From positions 1 through 11,823 of the forward strand of contig CAZSKA010000110.1 of assembly GCA_964607315.1 (NCBI GenBank): a stretch of 11,823 bases of DNA, written 5' to 3'. Under the pieces are notes generated by a model that did no database searches, was not told where the DNA came from, and was given only the letters and a program-made list of their open reading frames with translations. The position numbers and the translations under genes were made by a program. Below are positions 1 through 6,637 of this stretch, piece by piece. The number at the start of each line of letters is the position of its first letter. Positions within the stretch are counted from its first letter, which is position 1. Origin of the DNA: JAHDFB01 sp964607315 (GTDB lineage: Bacteria > Bacteroidota > Bacteroidia > Chitinophagales > Saprospiraceae).

Positions 1-445
1 CTATAGGAGATCCAATTTCTACATCTTTAAATTCGAACAACTTTATTTCCTTACCAACACTTCCATCTAGATTTAAGCTTTGTAAGATCAGCTCTCTATT
101 AAAGTTTTCAGATGTAATTTTTCTTTTAAAACATACATAAAACTTGTCTTTGATTTTAACTATTATTGCATTGTAAGAAAAATTATCTAAACTACATTCT
201 ATATAATCTATTTTGGAAAGATCTTTAGTTACTTTTAATAAACCAATTTTTCTAGGAAGCAAATAGTTACCTTTTGCTTCCATATAAGGAATATAATATT
301 CATTCTCGGTTTCAATTGATATCGGTATTACACTATGGGGCCTAGTAATAGTAAAAATATCACTTGTTTTAAATTCCTTAAATTGACTCAGGCAATCTGT
401 CAGAAAAGAAATAAATATTAGTAGAAGTAGAATTCCTTTTTTCAT
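1..445 (-). CDS. Secreted protein of unknown function (partial, C-terminus outside window)
   Basis: The frame is open from an ATG at 445-443 to the window edge, giving 148 residues with no stop. The N-terminus MKKGILLLLIFISFLTDCLSQ is a typical Bacteroidota signal peptide: two lysines, a hydrophobic core and a likely cut after the SQ. A cysteine sits near the end of the core (LTDC), but this is a poor lipobox, so a lipoprotein is less likely. The mature part is rich in short beta-strand-like segments with aromatic and charged residues (NEYYIPY, KDKFYVCFKRK, LNLDGSVGKEIKLF), which would suit a beta-propeller or beta-sandwich. No family motif is recognised. The gene lies 72 bp downstream of the sulfotransferase-like gene on the same strand and may be co-transcribed with it. 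Reality of the gene is fairly sure; function is unknown. Confidence 0.75.
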   Translation of the reverse strand, partial: MKKGILLLLIFISFLTDCLSQFKEFKTSDIFTITRPHSVIPISIETENEYYIPYMEAKGNYLLPRKIGLLKVTKDLSKIDYIECSLDNFSYNAIIVKIKDKFYVCFKRKITSENFNRELILQSLNLDGSVGKEIKLFEFKDVEIGSPI

Positions 446-517
446 TAATATGGTGATTTTTTTAATCTAAAAAGATAAAAATAATAAAATATTAACTTAA
501 TCCAAGTCTACCAATCA

Positions 518-2152
518 CTATCTCATCACAGCAAATTTATATTGCGAACTATTTCCTTCGCTATCTTCAAAATTTAAAATATAGATCCCTGAATGAAGAC
601 TACTTAAATCAATTGTAGTATAGTTAGTTAATATAGAATGATTAAAATCGATAACTTGACCATTAATAGAAATCAAATTCATCTTATTCTTTTGAATCGG
701 CAAATTAATTTCTATTCTATCCTGGTATCTCTTTAACTCATAACTTAATGCTTCTTCTTCCACACTTACCAAATCGCAAAAATTCGTTTCTACATTAAGT
801 TCTATAAAATCTCCAGGGCTCAAATCAAGTTCTTCATTCGTAAAATAATCTATGGGATATTTAAATGCTTTGAAGCATAAAAAATTATTGTTTGAAGACG
901 ATTGATTAATAGGAAAACCATTCAATAATGGAATTTGATACTCCCACAAGATATTTTCCTCCTGATCTACCTCTAGCAATCTACTGTTTTCTCCTTCATT
1001 TATGAATATATTCCCATTCGCTAATTGATGTGCATTAGATATAAAATCAGAACTAAGCGATTTATCGCTACCATATACTACCTTATGTTCTTTAGTAGCA
1101 AATTGACTATTTTCATTTAGATAATAATTTCCTTGGTCATCAAGATCTGGTTCTATAATCTCAATTGTTGAATAGCTACCATCTGGTCTTAGAACACCAT
1201 TATTAAAAAATATGATTTTGCCTTCATCAGGATGTCCTTCATCAACAAAATTCGTCCCATGAGACCCGAATAATTTCCAATCTGAATCAGATTCTTCTTG
1301 CTGATAGACCTCAGGATTTCCCCATCTATACAAGATAGAACCTCCTAAACCTGAATTTCCCCCTGAATCTGTCATAGCTTCTTCTGTTGTAGTACTATGA
1401 TCAATAATCCATAATTCCCCTATAGATCTCATATTAATTACGATTTCATCTCTTACAGGATTATAATCAATGGCATTCGCATGATAAGGATCAACTAGGC
1501 TAAATTGGAGAGGATGAAGAGGTAGGTTTATATCTAACTTGTGCGGTGATTCAGAAATCACTCCATAATTATCAGAAGTCTCATTAATATCCTGTACAAA
1601 ATGATATTTTTGATGCCATTCCCATACCACTTCTCCATTTTGTCCATCTGGTTTGACTTCCTTAATGTATTCTCCCCATAAAGCGGGATTTGTCACAAGT
1701 GAAGAATCCTTACCTAATGCAAGTTGTTCTGGTATCCAAATATTTTCCCATCCCAGGAATAGAATATTTCCGTTGGGCATAATAATAAAATCATGATGCT
1801 GTATAAAATTAGTATCAGATTCCTTATAAAACCATATAGGTTCATCATCCCAGTTTCTTATCTCAATTGCTCCCCCTGTACTAGGTTGTGTAATAGTAGA
1901 ACCTGAAGTTTTGACACCTCTAACAAGGTTTCCATTAGGAAGTAAAGCGGAAGAAAGACCATTTCCACCAGTAGGATTCCATTCATTTATTAAGCGCCCA
2001 CAGTTATCAATGAGATAAGAATTATTACCAAATAGCTCAGAGAATAAGGTGTAAGAAGCTTCCGTTTCAGGATCGTATGTAGTTACACCTACTTGGGAAG
2101 ATGCTGAAAAACACCAAGTAAAGGCAAAGAAAAGTAAGAGCGTTTTTTTCAT
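518..2152 (-). CDS. Aryl-sulfate sulfotransferase (ASST)-family protein with T9SS sorting domain
   Basis: 544 residues. Residues 1-20 are a signal peptide (MKKTLLLFFAFTWCFSASSQ). Residues about 25-440 resemble the six-bladed propeller of the ASST family, with repeated blades of the type LPNGN, MPNGNIL and LANGNIFINEG. ASSTs known in enterobacteria transfer sulfate between phenolic compounds through a catalytic histidine without PAPS. Candidate active-site histidines stand in the motifs QHHD (119-120), YHANAID (224), GSHGTN (298) and NAHQL (375); which one is catalytic is inferred, not shown. Residues about 465-544 look like a type A T9SS C-terminal domain (ISINGQV, then LSSLHSGIYILNF, ending KFAVMR), predicting export across the outer membrane and release or surface attachment. 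No DsbL/DsbI-like partner is nearby, unlike the E. coli ASST locus. The substrate is unknown. Family call is fairly sure, enzymatic activity less so. Confidence 0.8.
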   Translation of the reverse strand: MKKTLLLFFAFTWCFSASSQVGVTTYDPETEASYTLFSELFGNNSYLIDNCGRLINEWNPTGGNGLSSALLPNGNLVRGVKTSGSTITQPSTGGAIEIRNWDDEPIWFYKESDTNFIQHHDFIIMPNGNILFLGWENIWIPEQLALGKDSSLVTNPALWGEYIKEVKPDGQNGEVVWEWHQKYHFVQDINETSDNYGVISESPHKLDINLPLHPLQFSLVDPYHANAIDYNPVRDEIVINMRSIGELWIIDHSTTTEEAMTDSGGNSGLGGSILYRWGNPEVYQQEESDSDWKLFGSHGTNFVDEGHPDEGKIIFFNNGVLRPDGSYSTIEIIEPDLDDQGNYYLNENSQFATKEHKVVYGSDKSLSSDFISNAHQLANGNIFINEGENSRLLEVDQEENILWEYQIPLLNGFPINQSSSNNNFLCFKAFKYPIDYFTNEELDLSPGDFIELNVETNFCDLVSVEEEALSYELKRYQDRIEINLPIQKNKMNLISINGQVIDFNHSILTNYTTIDLSSLHSGIYILNFEDSEGNSSQYKFAVMR

Positions 2153-2331
2153 TATAATGTGTTTTGAGCTTATGTATGTTATTACAGATATCTAAAAATA
2201 GCTTTATGTAATAAGTAATTATTAAAAATGATGTAGAAAAGGGGGCTTATGTCAATTTGGATAAATAGCAAAGGCCAAATTCTAATGAAGAATAGGAATA
2301 AGTGTGGCAAAAGGCATATCAAAGAGTAATT

Positions 2332-2349
2332 TTTGGGCTTAAGCCCAAA
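2332..2349. repeat. Perfect 18-bp palindrome, possible operator
   Basis: The sequence TTTGGGCTTAAGCCCAAA is self-complementary over all 18 bases, with no loop. It lies 182 bp from the ASST-like start and about 96 bp upstream of the rplM -7 box. A loop-free palindrome suits a dimeric DNA-binding protein better than a terminator, and no T-run follows on either strand. Its regulator, if any, is unknown. A close relative (16 of 18 bases) lies inside the first codons of the large outer-membrane protein gene at 10393-10410. Confidence 0.4.
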
Positions 2350-2416
2350 GAAGAAATGCGAAAATTTTACTGTTTTTCAATAAGTTATAAAAATAAATTT
2401 AAAAAAACTGCGCAAA

Positions 2417-2452
2417 TTTGTTGGTATAAACCAAAAAAGTAGACTACCTTTG
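2417..2452 (+). promoter_or_regulatory. rplM operon promoter, Bacteroidota type
   Basis: TACCTTTG at 2445-2452 matches the Bacteroidota -7 consensus TAnnTTTG exactly. TTG triplets at 2418-2420 and 2421-2423 provide the -33 element; the second leaves a 21-base spacer, inside the usual range. Transcription should start near 2457-2460, giving a leader of about 65 nt to the rplM start. An inverted repeat TTGGT-ATAA-ACCAA (2421-2434) begins at the -33 element and could be an operator. Confidence 0.75.
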
Positions 2453-2461
2453 CAGCCCTTT

Positions 2462-2497
2462 AGCGTAAGAACCATCAGTTTAGTATGTTTCAACGCT
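2462..2497 (+). promoter_or_regulatory. Candidate rplM leader hairpin
   Basis: In the predicted 5' leader, AGCGT (2462-2466) pairs with ACGCT (2493-2497). Inside, GAA (2469-2471) can pair with TTC (2489-2491), with a further C-G pair (2472-2487) across one bulged base. This leaves an internal loop and an apical loop of about 14 nt. Ribosomal protein operons are often autoregulated by a protein product binding such a leader, and L13 is a known repressor in other bacteria. The pairing was found by eye and is short, so this is only a candidate. Confidence 0.3.
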
Positions 2498-2524
2498 TTA
2501 TTTTGTAATAATAAATCCTTAATT

Positions 2525-2968
2525 GTGGATACATTAAGTTATAAAACGAAATCGGCAAAGCCATCTGAAGTAGATAGAAAATGGTATGTCGTAGATGCAG
2601 AAGGTGAAGTAGTAGGAAGAATTGCTACTAAGATTGCTACTGTATTAAGAGGAAAGCACAAAGCCTCTTACACTCCTCACATAGACACAGGAGATAATGT
2701 TATCGTAATCAATGCTTCAAAAGTAAGATTTACAGGTAATAAATTAGAAGACAAAGTTTACTTGACATACTCTGGTTATCCTGGAGGGCAAAAATCAAGA
2801 ACTGCTGCAGAAATGATGGAAAAGAAACCAATCGCTGTAATAGAAAAAGCCGTTAAAGGTATGTTGCCAAAAGGACCACTAGGTCGTGATATGTTCAGAA
2901 AATTATACGTTTATGAAGGTCCGAGTCACCCACACGGTGCTCAAAAGCCTGCAGAATTTAACTTTTAA
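2525..2968 (+). CDS. rplM: 50S ribosomal protein L13 (uL13)
   Basis: Component of the large ribosomal subunit that binds 23S rRNA early in assembly. The GTG at 2525 gives 147 residues starting MDTLSYKT, which fits the usual Bacteroidota L13 N-terminus and length. Family motifs are clear: WYVVDAEGEVVGRIATKIA, LRGKHKASYTPHIDTGDNV, the YSGYPGG segment, and the C-terminal LPKGPLGRDMFRKLYVYEG followed by HPHGAQKP. The same frame stays open upstream to a TTG at 2450, but that codon is part of the promoter -7 box and cannot be in the mRNA, so the GTG start is chosen. It is the first gene of a four-gene translation operon, with rpsI 15 bp downstream. No Shine-Dalgarno site is seen; the upstream bases are A/T-rich, as is common in this phylum. 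Confidence 0.97.
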   Translation: MDTLSYKTKSAKPSEVDRKWYVVDAEGEVVGRIATKIATVLRGKHKASYTPHIDTGDNVIVINASKVRFTGNKLEDKVYLTYSGYPGGQKSRTAAEMMEKKPIAVIEKAVKGMLPKGPLGRDMFRKLYVYEGPSHPHGAQKPAEFNF

Positions 2969-2983
2969 TAGGAAAAGAATAGT

Positions 2984-3370
2984 ATGGAATATATAAATGC
3001 AATAGGTCGTAGAAAAGCATCCGTAGCTAGAGTATACCTTTCTAAAGGAAAAGGAAATATTACTGTTAACGGAAAAGACTATAAAACTTATTTCCCTCAA
3101 CCAAACATCAGCTCTAAGTTAGTTGAACCATTTGATACAGTAGATGTAAATGGTGATTATGATTTGAAAGTTGTTGTAAGTGGAGGTGGATTCAAAGGAC
3201 AAGCTGAAGCAATCCGAATGGCTACTTCAAGAGCACTTGTTAAAGTTTCTGAAGATTATCGTAAGCCGCTTAAAGATCGTAAATTTCTTATGCGAGATGC
3301 AAGAATTGTGGAGCGTAAGAAATATGGTAAACCAAAAGCGAGAAAGAGTTTCCAATTCTCAAAGCGTTAA
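2984..3370 (+). CDS. rpsI: 30S ribosomal protein S9 (uS9)
   Basis: Small-subunit protein whose basic C-terminal tail reaches the P-site tRNA. 128 residues, the normal size. The diagnostic N-terminal motif is present (AIGRRKASVARVYL), followed by GKGNITVNGKDY and a central glycine-rich segment (VSGGGFKGQAEAIRMA). The C-terminus KARKSFQFSKR carries the family's tail ending in S-K-R. The start ATG at 2984 comes 15 bp after the rplM stop, and rpsB follows after 36 bp. The rplM-rpsI pair is one of the most conserved in bacteria, which supports both calls. Confidence 0.98.
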   Translation: MEYINAIGRRKASVARVYLSKGKGNITVNGKDYKTYFPQPNISSKLVEPFDTVDVNGDYDLKVVVSGGGFKGQAEAIRMATSRALVKVSEDYRKPLKDRKFLMRDARIVERKKYGKPKARKSFQFSKR

Positions 3371-3406
3371 TCAATTTATTCAAGAATTATTTAAAATCAA
3401 TATAAA

Positions 3407-4123
3407 ATGGCTACACCGTCATATAAAGAAATGTTGGATGCAGGAGTGCATTTCGGTCACTTGAAAAGAAAGTGGAACCCTAAAATGCTTCCTTATATCT
3501 TCAACGAAACGAAAGGAATTCACATCATCGACCTAAACAGAACTATAGAATGTTTGGAAGATGCAGGTGCTGCTGCTAAACAAATGGCAAAAGCAGGTAA
3601 GAAAATCTTATTCGTTGCAACTAAAAAGCAAGCCAGAGAAATCGTTGCTAATGCTGCAAAATCAGTAAACATGCCTTATATTACCGAAAGGTGGTTAGGT
3701 GGTATGATTACTAACTTTTCTACGATCAGAAGATCTGTAAAGAAAATGCATAATATAGAAAAGATGCTTGAAGATGGTTCACTTACTAGTGTAACTAAAA
3801 AAGAGCGTCTAATGCTTACAAGAGAGCATGCTAAATTAAATAAAGTCTTAGGTGGTATCGCTAACTTGAATAGACTTCCACAAGCTCTTTTTGTTGTGGA
3901 TATTCACCACGAACATTTAGCAATCGCTGAGGCTAAAAAATTAGGATTAAAGACATTCGCTATGGTGGATACTAACTCTGATCCTAACAAAGTTGACTTT
4001 GCTGTTCCTGCTAATGATGATGCTTCAAAATCAATTCGCATTATCGCTGATTTTATGGCAAGTAAAATCAAGGAAGGTTTAGAAGAAAGAAAAGCTTCTA
4101 AAGAAAAAGTTGCTGCTGAATAA
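3407..4123 (+). CDS. rpsB: 30S ribosomal protein S2 (uS2)
   Basis: Small-subunit surface protein, joined late in assembly. 238 residues, within the usual 230-260. The typical N-terminus is visible (LDAGVHFGHLKRKWNPKM, YIFNETKGIHIIDLNRT), then ATKKQAREIV, the ERWLGGMITNFSTI motif and VVDIHHEHLAIAEAKKLGL, followed by MVDTNSDPNKVDFAVPANDD. The C-terminal 20 or so residues are charged (lysine and glutamate), as often in this family. Translation starts at the ATG at 3407, 36 bp after rpsI. The rpsB-tsf pairing downstream is the normal arrangement; joining it directly to rplM-rpsI is common in Bacteroidota. Confidence 0.98.
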   Translation: MATPSYKEMLDAGVHFGHLKRKWNPKMLPYIFNETKGIHIIDLNRTIECLEDAGAAAKQMAKAGKKILFVATKKQAREIVANAAKSVNMPYITERWLGGMITNFSTIRRSVKKMHNIEKMLEDGSLTSVTKKERLMLTREHAKLNKVLGGIANLNRLPQALFVVDIHHEHLAIAEAKKLGLKTFAMVDTNSDPNKVDFAVPANDDASKSIRIIADFMASKIKEGLEERKASKEKVAAE

Positions 4124-4157
4124 TTATTATTGATAATCTATATTAAAAAAAATTAAA

Positions 4158-4985
4158 ATGGGAATTTCTGCTTCTGATGTGAAAGCATTACGTGACCAAA
4201 CAGGTGCTGGAATGATGGACTGTAAAAAAGCGCTTACTGAAGCGAACGGTGACATCGAAAAAGCTATCGAATTATTAAGAAAAAAAGGGCAAAAATTATC
4301 TGTCAAAAGAGCAGATAGAGAAGCTAAAGAAGGTGTTGTAATTGCACAAGTAAGTGACGATTATTCTAAAGGTATCGTTATAAAATTATCTTGTGAAACT
4401 GACTTCGTTGCTAAAAATGAAGACTTTATCGCCTTTACTCAAAAAGTAGCTGACCTAGCCCTTTCTAATTTTCCTGCTGATAAAGAAACTTTACTAGGCC
4501 TTGACTTTGGTGGTATAACTCTAGGAGAAAAAATCACTGAACAAATGGGCGTTATCGGTGAAAAAGTAGAATGTACAAACTACGAAAAATTAGAAGGAAC
4601 TCTTGTTGTACCATATATCCACATGGGTTATAGAGCTGGTGTGATTGTTGAACTTAACAACAATGTAGACGGTGCAGTAGATGCTGGTAAAAATGTAGCA
4701 ATGCAAGTTGCAGCTATGAAACCTATCGCTCTTGATAAAGATGGTGTTGATTCTTCTGTTGTCGAAAAAGAAATCGAGATAGGAATGGAACAAGCTCGTC
4801 AAGAAGGTAAGCCTGAAGCTATGCTTGAAAGAATCGCTCAAGGTAAACTAGGTAAATTCTTCAAAGAAAATACTTTACTTAACCAAGCTTATGTAAAAGA
4901 TGGGAAACAAAATGTATCTCAATATCTTGAAAGTGTAAGTAGTGGCCTTACTGCTACTAACTTTAAGCATGTAAAGCTTGGATAA
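4158..4985 (+). CDS. tsf: Translation elongation factor Ts
   Basis: Nucleotide exchange factor that releases GDP from EF-Tu in the cytoplasm. 275 residues, which is the compact form found in part of the Bacteroidota and close to the E. coli length. The N-terminal UBA-like domain (about 1-50) has the signature LRDQTGAGMMDCKKAL with ANGDIEKAIELLRKKG. The EF-Tu contact motif TDFVAKNEDF lies near residue 80-90. The core domain includes HMGYRAGVIVEL and NVAMQVAAMKP, and the C-terminal module has GKLGKFFKENTLLNQAYVKD. The gene follows rpsB by 34 bp and closes the operon; the terminator begins 18 bp after its stop codon. Confidence 0.98.
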   Translation: MGISASDVKALRDQTGAGMMDCKKALTEANGDIEKAIELLRKKGQKLSVKRADREAKEGVVIAQVSDDYSKGIVIKLSCETDFVAKNEDFIAFTQKVADLALSNFPADKETLLGLDFGGITLGEKITEQMGVIGEKVECTNYEKLEGTLVVPYIHMGYRAGVIVELNNNVDGAVDAGKNVAMQVAAMKPIALDKDGVDSSVVEKEIEIGMEQARQEGKPEAMLERIAQGKLGKFFKENTLLNQAYVKDGKQNVSQYLESVSSGLTATNFKHVKLG

Positions 4986-5002
4986 TTAATCCAGTATAAA
5001 AT

Positions 5003-5041
5003 AAAAAAGGGGTAACTTTTAATTAAGTTGCCCCTTTTTTT
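5003..5041. terminator. Bidirectional intrinsic terminator
   Basis: A long stem is formed by six A plus GGGG (5003-5012), a T-G wobble, and AACTT (5014-5018), pairing with AAGTT (5025-5029), then CCCC and six T (5031-5040). The loop is six bases. The A-run on the left and T-run on the right make it work for both strands. This fits the position between tsf (plus) and the convergent secreted-protein gene (minus, stop at 5077). Confidence 0.92.
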
Positions 5042-5076
5042 ATTATTCTCGTTATTTAATACAATTTGCACTTTAT

Positions 5077-5784
5077 TTAATCACACTTTGTAGTATAGTT
5101 AAAAATGTGCTTGTCAATTTTTAACCAAGAAAAATCACCTTCCCCTTTTGCCTTATTACATCCATCGAATAATCCATCAATCGACTTTTTAAATTCCTTC
5201 TTCTTTATTCTATATACTTTGCCGTCTCCCTTTTTAACAAAATAAGATTTAGCATGTCCTCCCACTTTCAAGGGTCCTACACCTGCACTTGTTGTTTCAC
5301 CTGCAAATGGATCATGAAAAACAGTTATTTTATCTTTGAAAAAAGGATTAACAACTATCAATAAAACATCAAGTTCTTTTCCTTTACGATACTCCGTTAA
5401 ATGTGATTCATAATATGTATAACCATCTTTTAATAATTCACTTTCCTTATTTCTAAATCTATCATCATCTAGATAGTTTCCTAAATCCTTTGAAGACTCT
5501 ATAGCTGTTGCTATTTTTGAAATACTATTCTGCGCTACATACATATTTGCGATTTCTCCTGCTGGAATTGTCCTTTTCTCATCTCCTATCTTGATAACAA
5601 CTTCCTTTACAAGACCTTTTTTGACTTTCATGTTTCGGATTTTCCCCTCTATCTGTTCCCCATTTTTTAGATTTACTAGAGATTCTTTTTTGAAAGAGAA
5701 ACCTTCTACAGGATTAACGAAATAACTTTGACCTGTCAATGTTAGACTTGTGAATAAAATTGCTATTAATACAATATTCTTCAT
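5077..5784 (-). CDS. Secreted protein of unknown function, paralog 1
   Basis: 235 residues with a signal peptide (MKNIVLIAILFTSLTLTGQ, cut probably after GQ). Not a family I recognise. It is a paralog of the adjacent protein at 5931-6623, about one third identical by eye. Shared blocks are VNLKNGEQIEGKI (37-49), EIANMYVA (77-84), GYTYYES (121-127), NPFFKDKITV (146-155) and HIFNYTTKC (226-234). Two cysteines (209 and 234) are kept in both with the same spacing, so a disulfide is plausible. The first mature domain (NGEQIEGKI, then RTIPAGEIANMYV) resembles a small barrel of SH3 or Sm-like type, but this is inference. No T9SS sorting domain is present, so a periplasmic location is likely. Between residues 85 and 118 it carries a stretch longer than the partner's. 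It is preceded by a duplicated spacer holding a broken Nudix tail, and converges on tsf. Confidence 0.8.
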   Translation of the reverse strand: MKNIVLIAILFTSLTLTGQSYFVNPVEGFSFKKESLVNLKNGEQIEGKIRNMKVKKGLVKEVVIKIGDEKRTIPAGEIANMYVAQNSISKIATAIESSKDLGNYLDDDRFRNKESELLKDGYTYYESHLTEYRKGKELDVLLIVVNPFFKDKITVFHDPFAGETTSAGVGPLKVGGHAKSYFVKKGDGKVYRIKKKEFKKSIDGLFDGCNKAKGEGDFSWLKIDKHIFNYTTKCD

Positions 5785-5801
5785 TTATAAATTTTTTTGG
5801 T

Positions 5802-5815
5802 GCCCTAATCAGAGC
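5802..5815 (-). promoter_or_regulatory. Conserved hairpin or operator before paralog 1
   Basis: Read on the coding strand the block is GCTCTGATTAGGGC, where GCTC can pair with GGGC (one G-U pair) around a six-base loop. The matching copy before paralog 2 is GCTCTAATTAGGGC at 6638-6651. It lies 17 bp from this start codon and 14 bp from the other. It could be an RNA hairpin in the 5' leader or a protein-binding site. No regulator is known. Confidence 0.3.
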
Positions 5816-5851
5816 GGTTAATAAAGTCTAAAAATATAAAAATGATATGAA

Positions 5852-5929
5852 TTACACGTCTTTTACGATTTTTCTGAACGCACTGTGCATCATTGCTGCT
5901 GCACCCCATATCTCTATACCATCAAAATA
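5852..5929 (-). pseudogene. Broken 3' tail of the Nudix hydrolase gene
   Basis: Read on the minus strand this stretch encodes about 25 residues that match the end of the complete Nudix protein, in frame, including the stop codon at the same place (5852-5854). The fragment reads YFDGIEIWGAAAMMHS and ends RKIVKDV, against YFDIDGLEIWGATAMMLS and REIVKGM in the full gene. Two codons (Ile-Asp) are missing. It has no start, Nudix box or own promoter and cannot be functional as a protein. It shows that the segment in front of paralog 1 came from the Nudix-paralog 2 junction or its ancestor. Confidence 0.88.
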
Positions 5930-5930
5930 A

Positions 5931-6623
5931 TTAATTACATTTTTTATTATAATTAATAATGTGTTGCTCTAATTTATTCCAATCATATCTTCCTCTTACT
6001 TTTACTTTCCCGCAATTATCAAAAATTTCATCTGCATTCCAGTAAAACGTTCCGATTTTTAATTCTTTTGTTTCCTCTCCTATTTTTTTAATATAATAAT
6101 GATGATATGAATAGGGAACAACAAAAATGCTTTTAAACTTCTCATTTTCTACTTCTACTACGTAGCCTCCTTCCCCAACAAATGCTGTACGAGAATTATT
6201 TTCATAAACTTTTATTTTACTGCAAAACCAGGGATTTAGTAACCTTAACATCACATACTCCTTTTTATTCTTTTTTATTTCTATTTCCTGAGATTCATAG
6301 TAAATATATCCTGTTTTATAAAACTCGTTTTCTTCGATTGTGTTTTCTTCAGCGTCTTTATCTTTGAAGGCCAAGAACATATTTATTATTTCTGAAGCTT
6401 TTATTTTCTTTTTTTGATTCGAGTCTAAAATAGTAATCTCACTAATATGATCACGGTTTAATTTTATTCTCTTTATTCTGCCAACAATCTGGTCGCCATT
6501 TTTTAAATTAACTATAGAAGTTTTCTTGCTTAGAGGATATATAGGTTTTATACCTATGAATGTATCTTGACCAGTTAATTTGAAAAATGAAAAAGCAAGG
6601 ACTAATGTTATTATGAATTTCAT
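5931..6623 (-). CDS. Secreted protein of unknown function, paralog 2
   Basis: 230 residues with a signal peptide (MKFIITLVLAFSFFKLTGQ). It is a diverged tandem paralog of the 5077-5784 product. Common blocks are VNLKNGDQIVGRI (38-50), EIINMFLA (78-85), GYIYYES (105-111), NPWFCSKIKV (130-139), the FDNC motif (C204) and HIINYNKKC (221-229). The cysteine pair 204/229 matches 209/234 of paralog 1; C134 is extra. The middle part (about 145-195) differs most and is rich in tyrosine and histidine (VVPYSYHHYYIKK). The start ATG lies 64 bp downstream of the Nudix stop, so it may be read through from the upstream genes or from a promoter in the conserved spacer. No function is recognised; a periplasmic or surface role is inferred only from the signal peptide. 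Confidence 0.8.
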   Translation of the reverse strand: MKFIITLVLAFSFFKLTGQDTFIGIKPIYPLSKKTSIVNLKNGDQIVGRIKRIKLNRDHISEITILDSNQKKKIKASEIINMFLAFKDKDAEENTIEENEFYKTGYIYYESQEIEIKKNKKEYVMLRLLNPWFCSKIKVYENNSRTAFVGEGGYVVEVENEKFKSIFVVPYSYHHYYIKKIGEETKELKIGTFYWNADEIFDNCGKVKVRGRYDWNKLEQHIINYNKKCN

Positions 6624-6637
6624 GTTTAGTTTTAAAC

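Larger units (their letters stand above)
2153..2524. promoter_or_regulatory. Divergent intergenic region between ASST-like gene and rplM operon
   Basis: About 370 bp with no convincing coding frame. It must carry the promoters of two divergent units. On the plus side a clear Bacteroidota promoter and a 5' leader for rplM are visible (listed separately). On the minus side no good TAnnTTTG box was found in front of the ASST-like gene. A perfect 18-bp palindrome lies at 2332-2349 and a smaller inverted repeat at 2421-2434. The remainder is plain AT-rich sequence in which nothing is recognised. Confidence 0.6.
5802..5929 (-). repeat. Duplicated spacer block, copy A (upstream of paralog 1)
   Basis: Positions 5802-5920 align without gaps to 6638-6756 (offset 836) with 11 mismatches in 119 bases. 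After a 6-base gap the match runs on for nine bases (5921-5929 with 6763-6771). Two mismatches fall in the 50 non-coding bases next to the gene and nine in the part that is Nudix coding sequence in copy B. The match begins 17 bp before the paralog 1 start and does not continue into the gene. The end at 5929 directly adjoins the stop codon of paralog 2 (5931-5933). Confidence 0.92.

Noticed and set aside
2450..2524. N-terminal extension of L13 from a TTG codon
   Set aside because: The TTG is part of the promoter -7 box and lies upstream of the expected transcript start; the extension is absent from the L13 family.
3180..3464. Plus-strand frame overlapping rpsI and rpsB
   Set aside because: It overlaps two certain ribosomal protein genes in another frame and has no recognisable protein features.
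4590..4841. Minus-strand frame within tsf
   Set aside because: It lies entirely antisense to tsf and has no independent support.
5852..5929. Reading the Nudix tail as a functional small gene
   Set aside because: It has no start codon or Nudix box and matches only the last ~25 codons of the complete gene, so it is a fragment.
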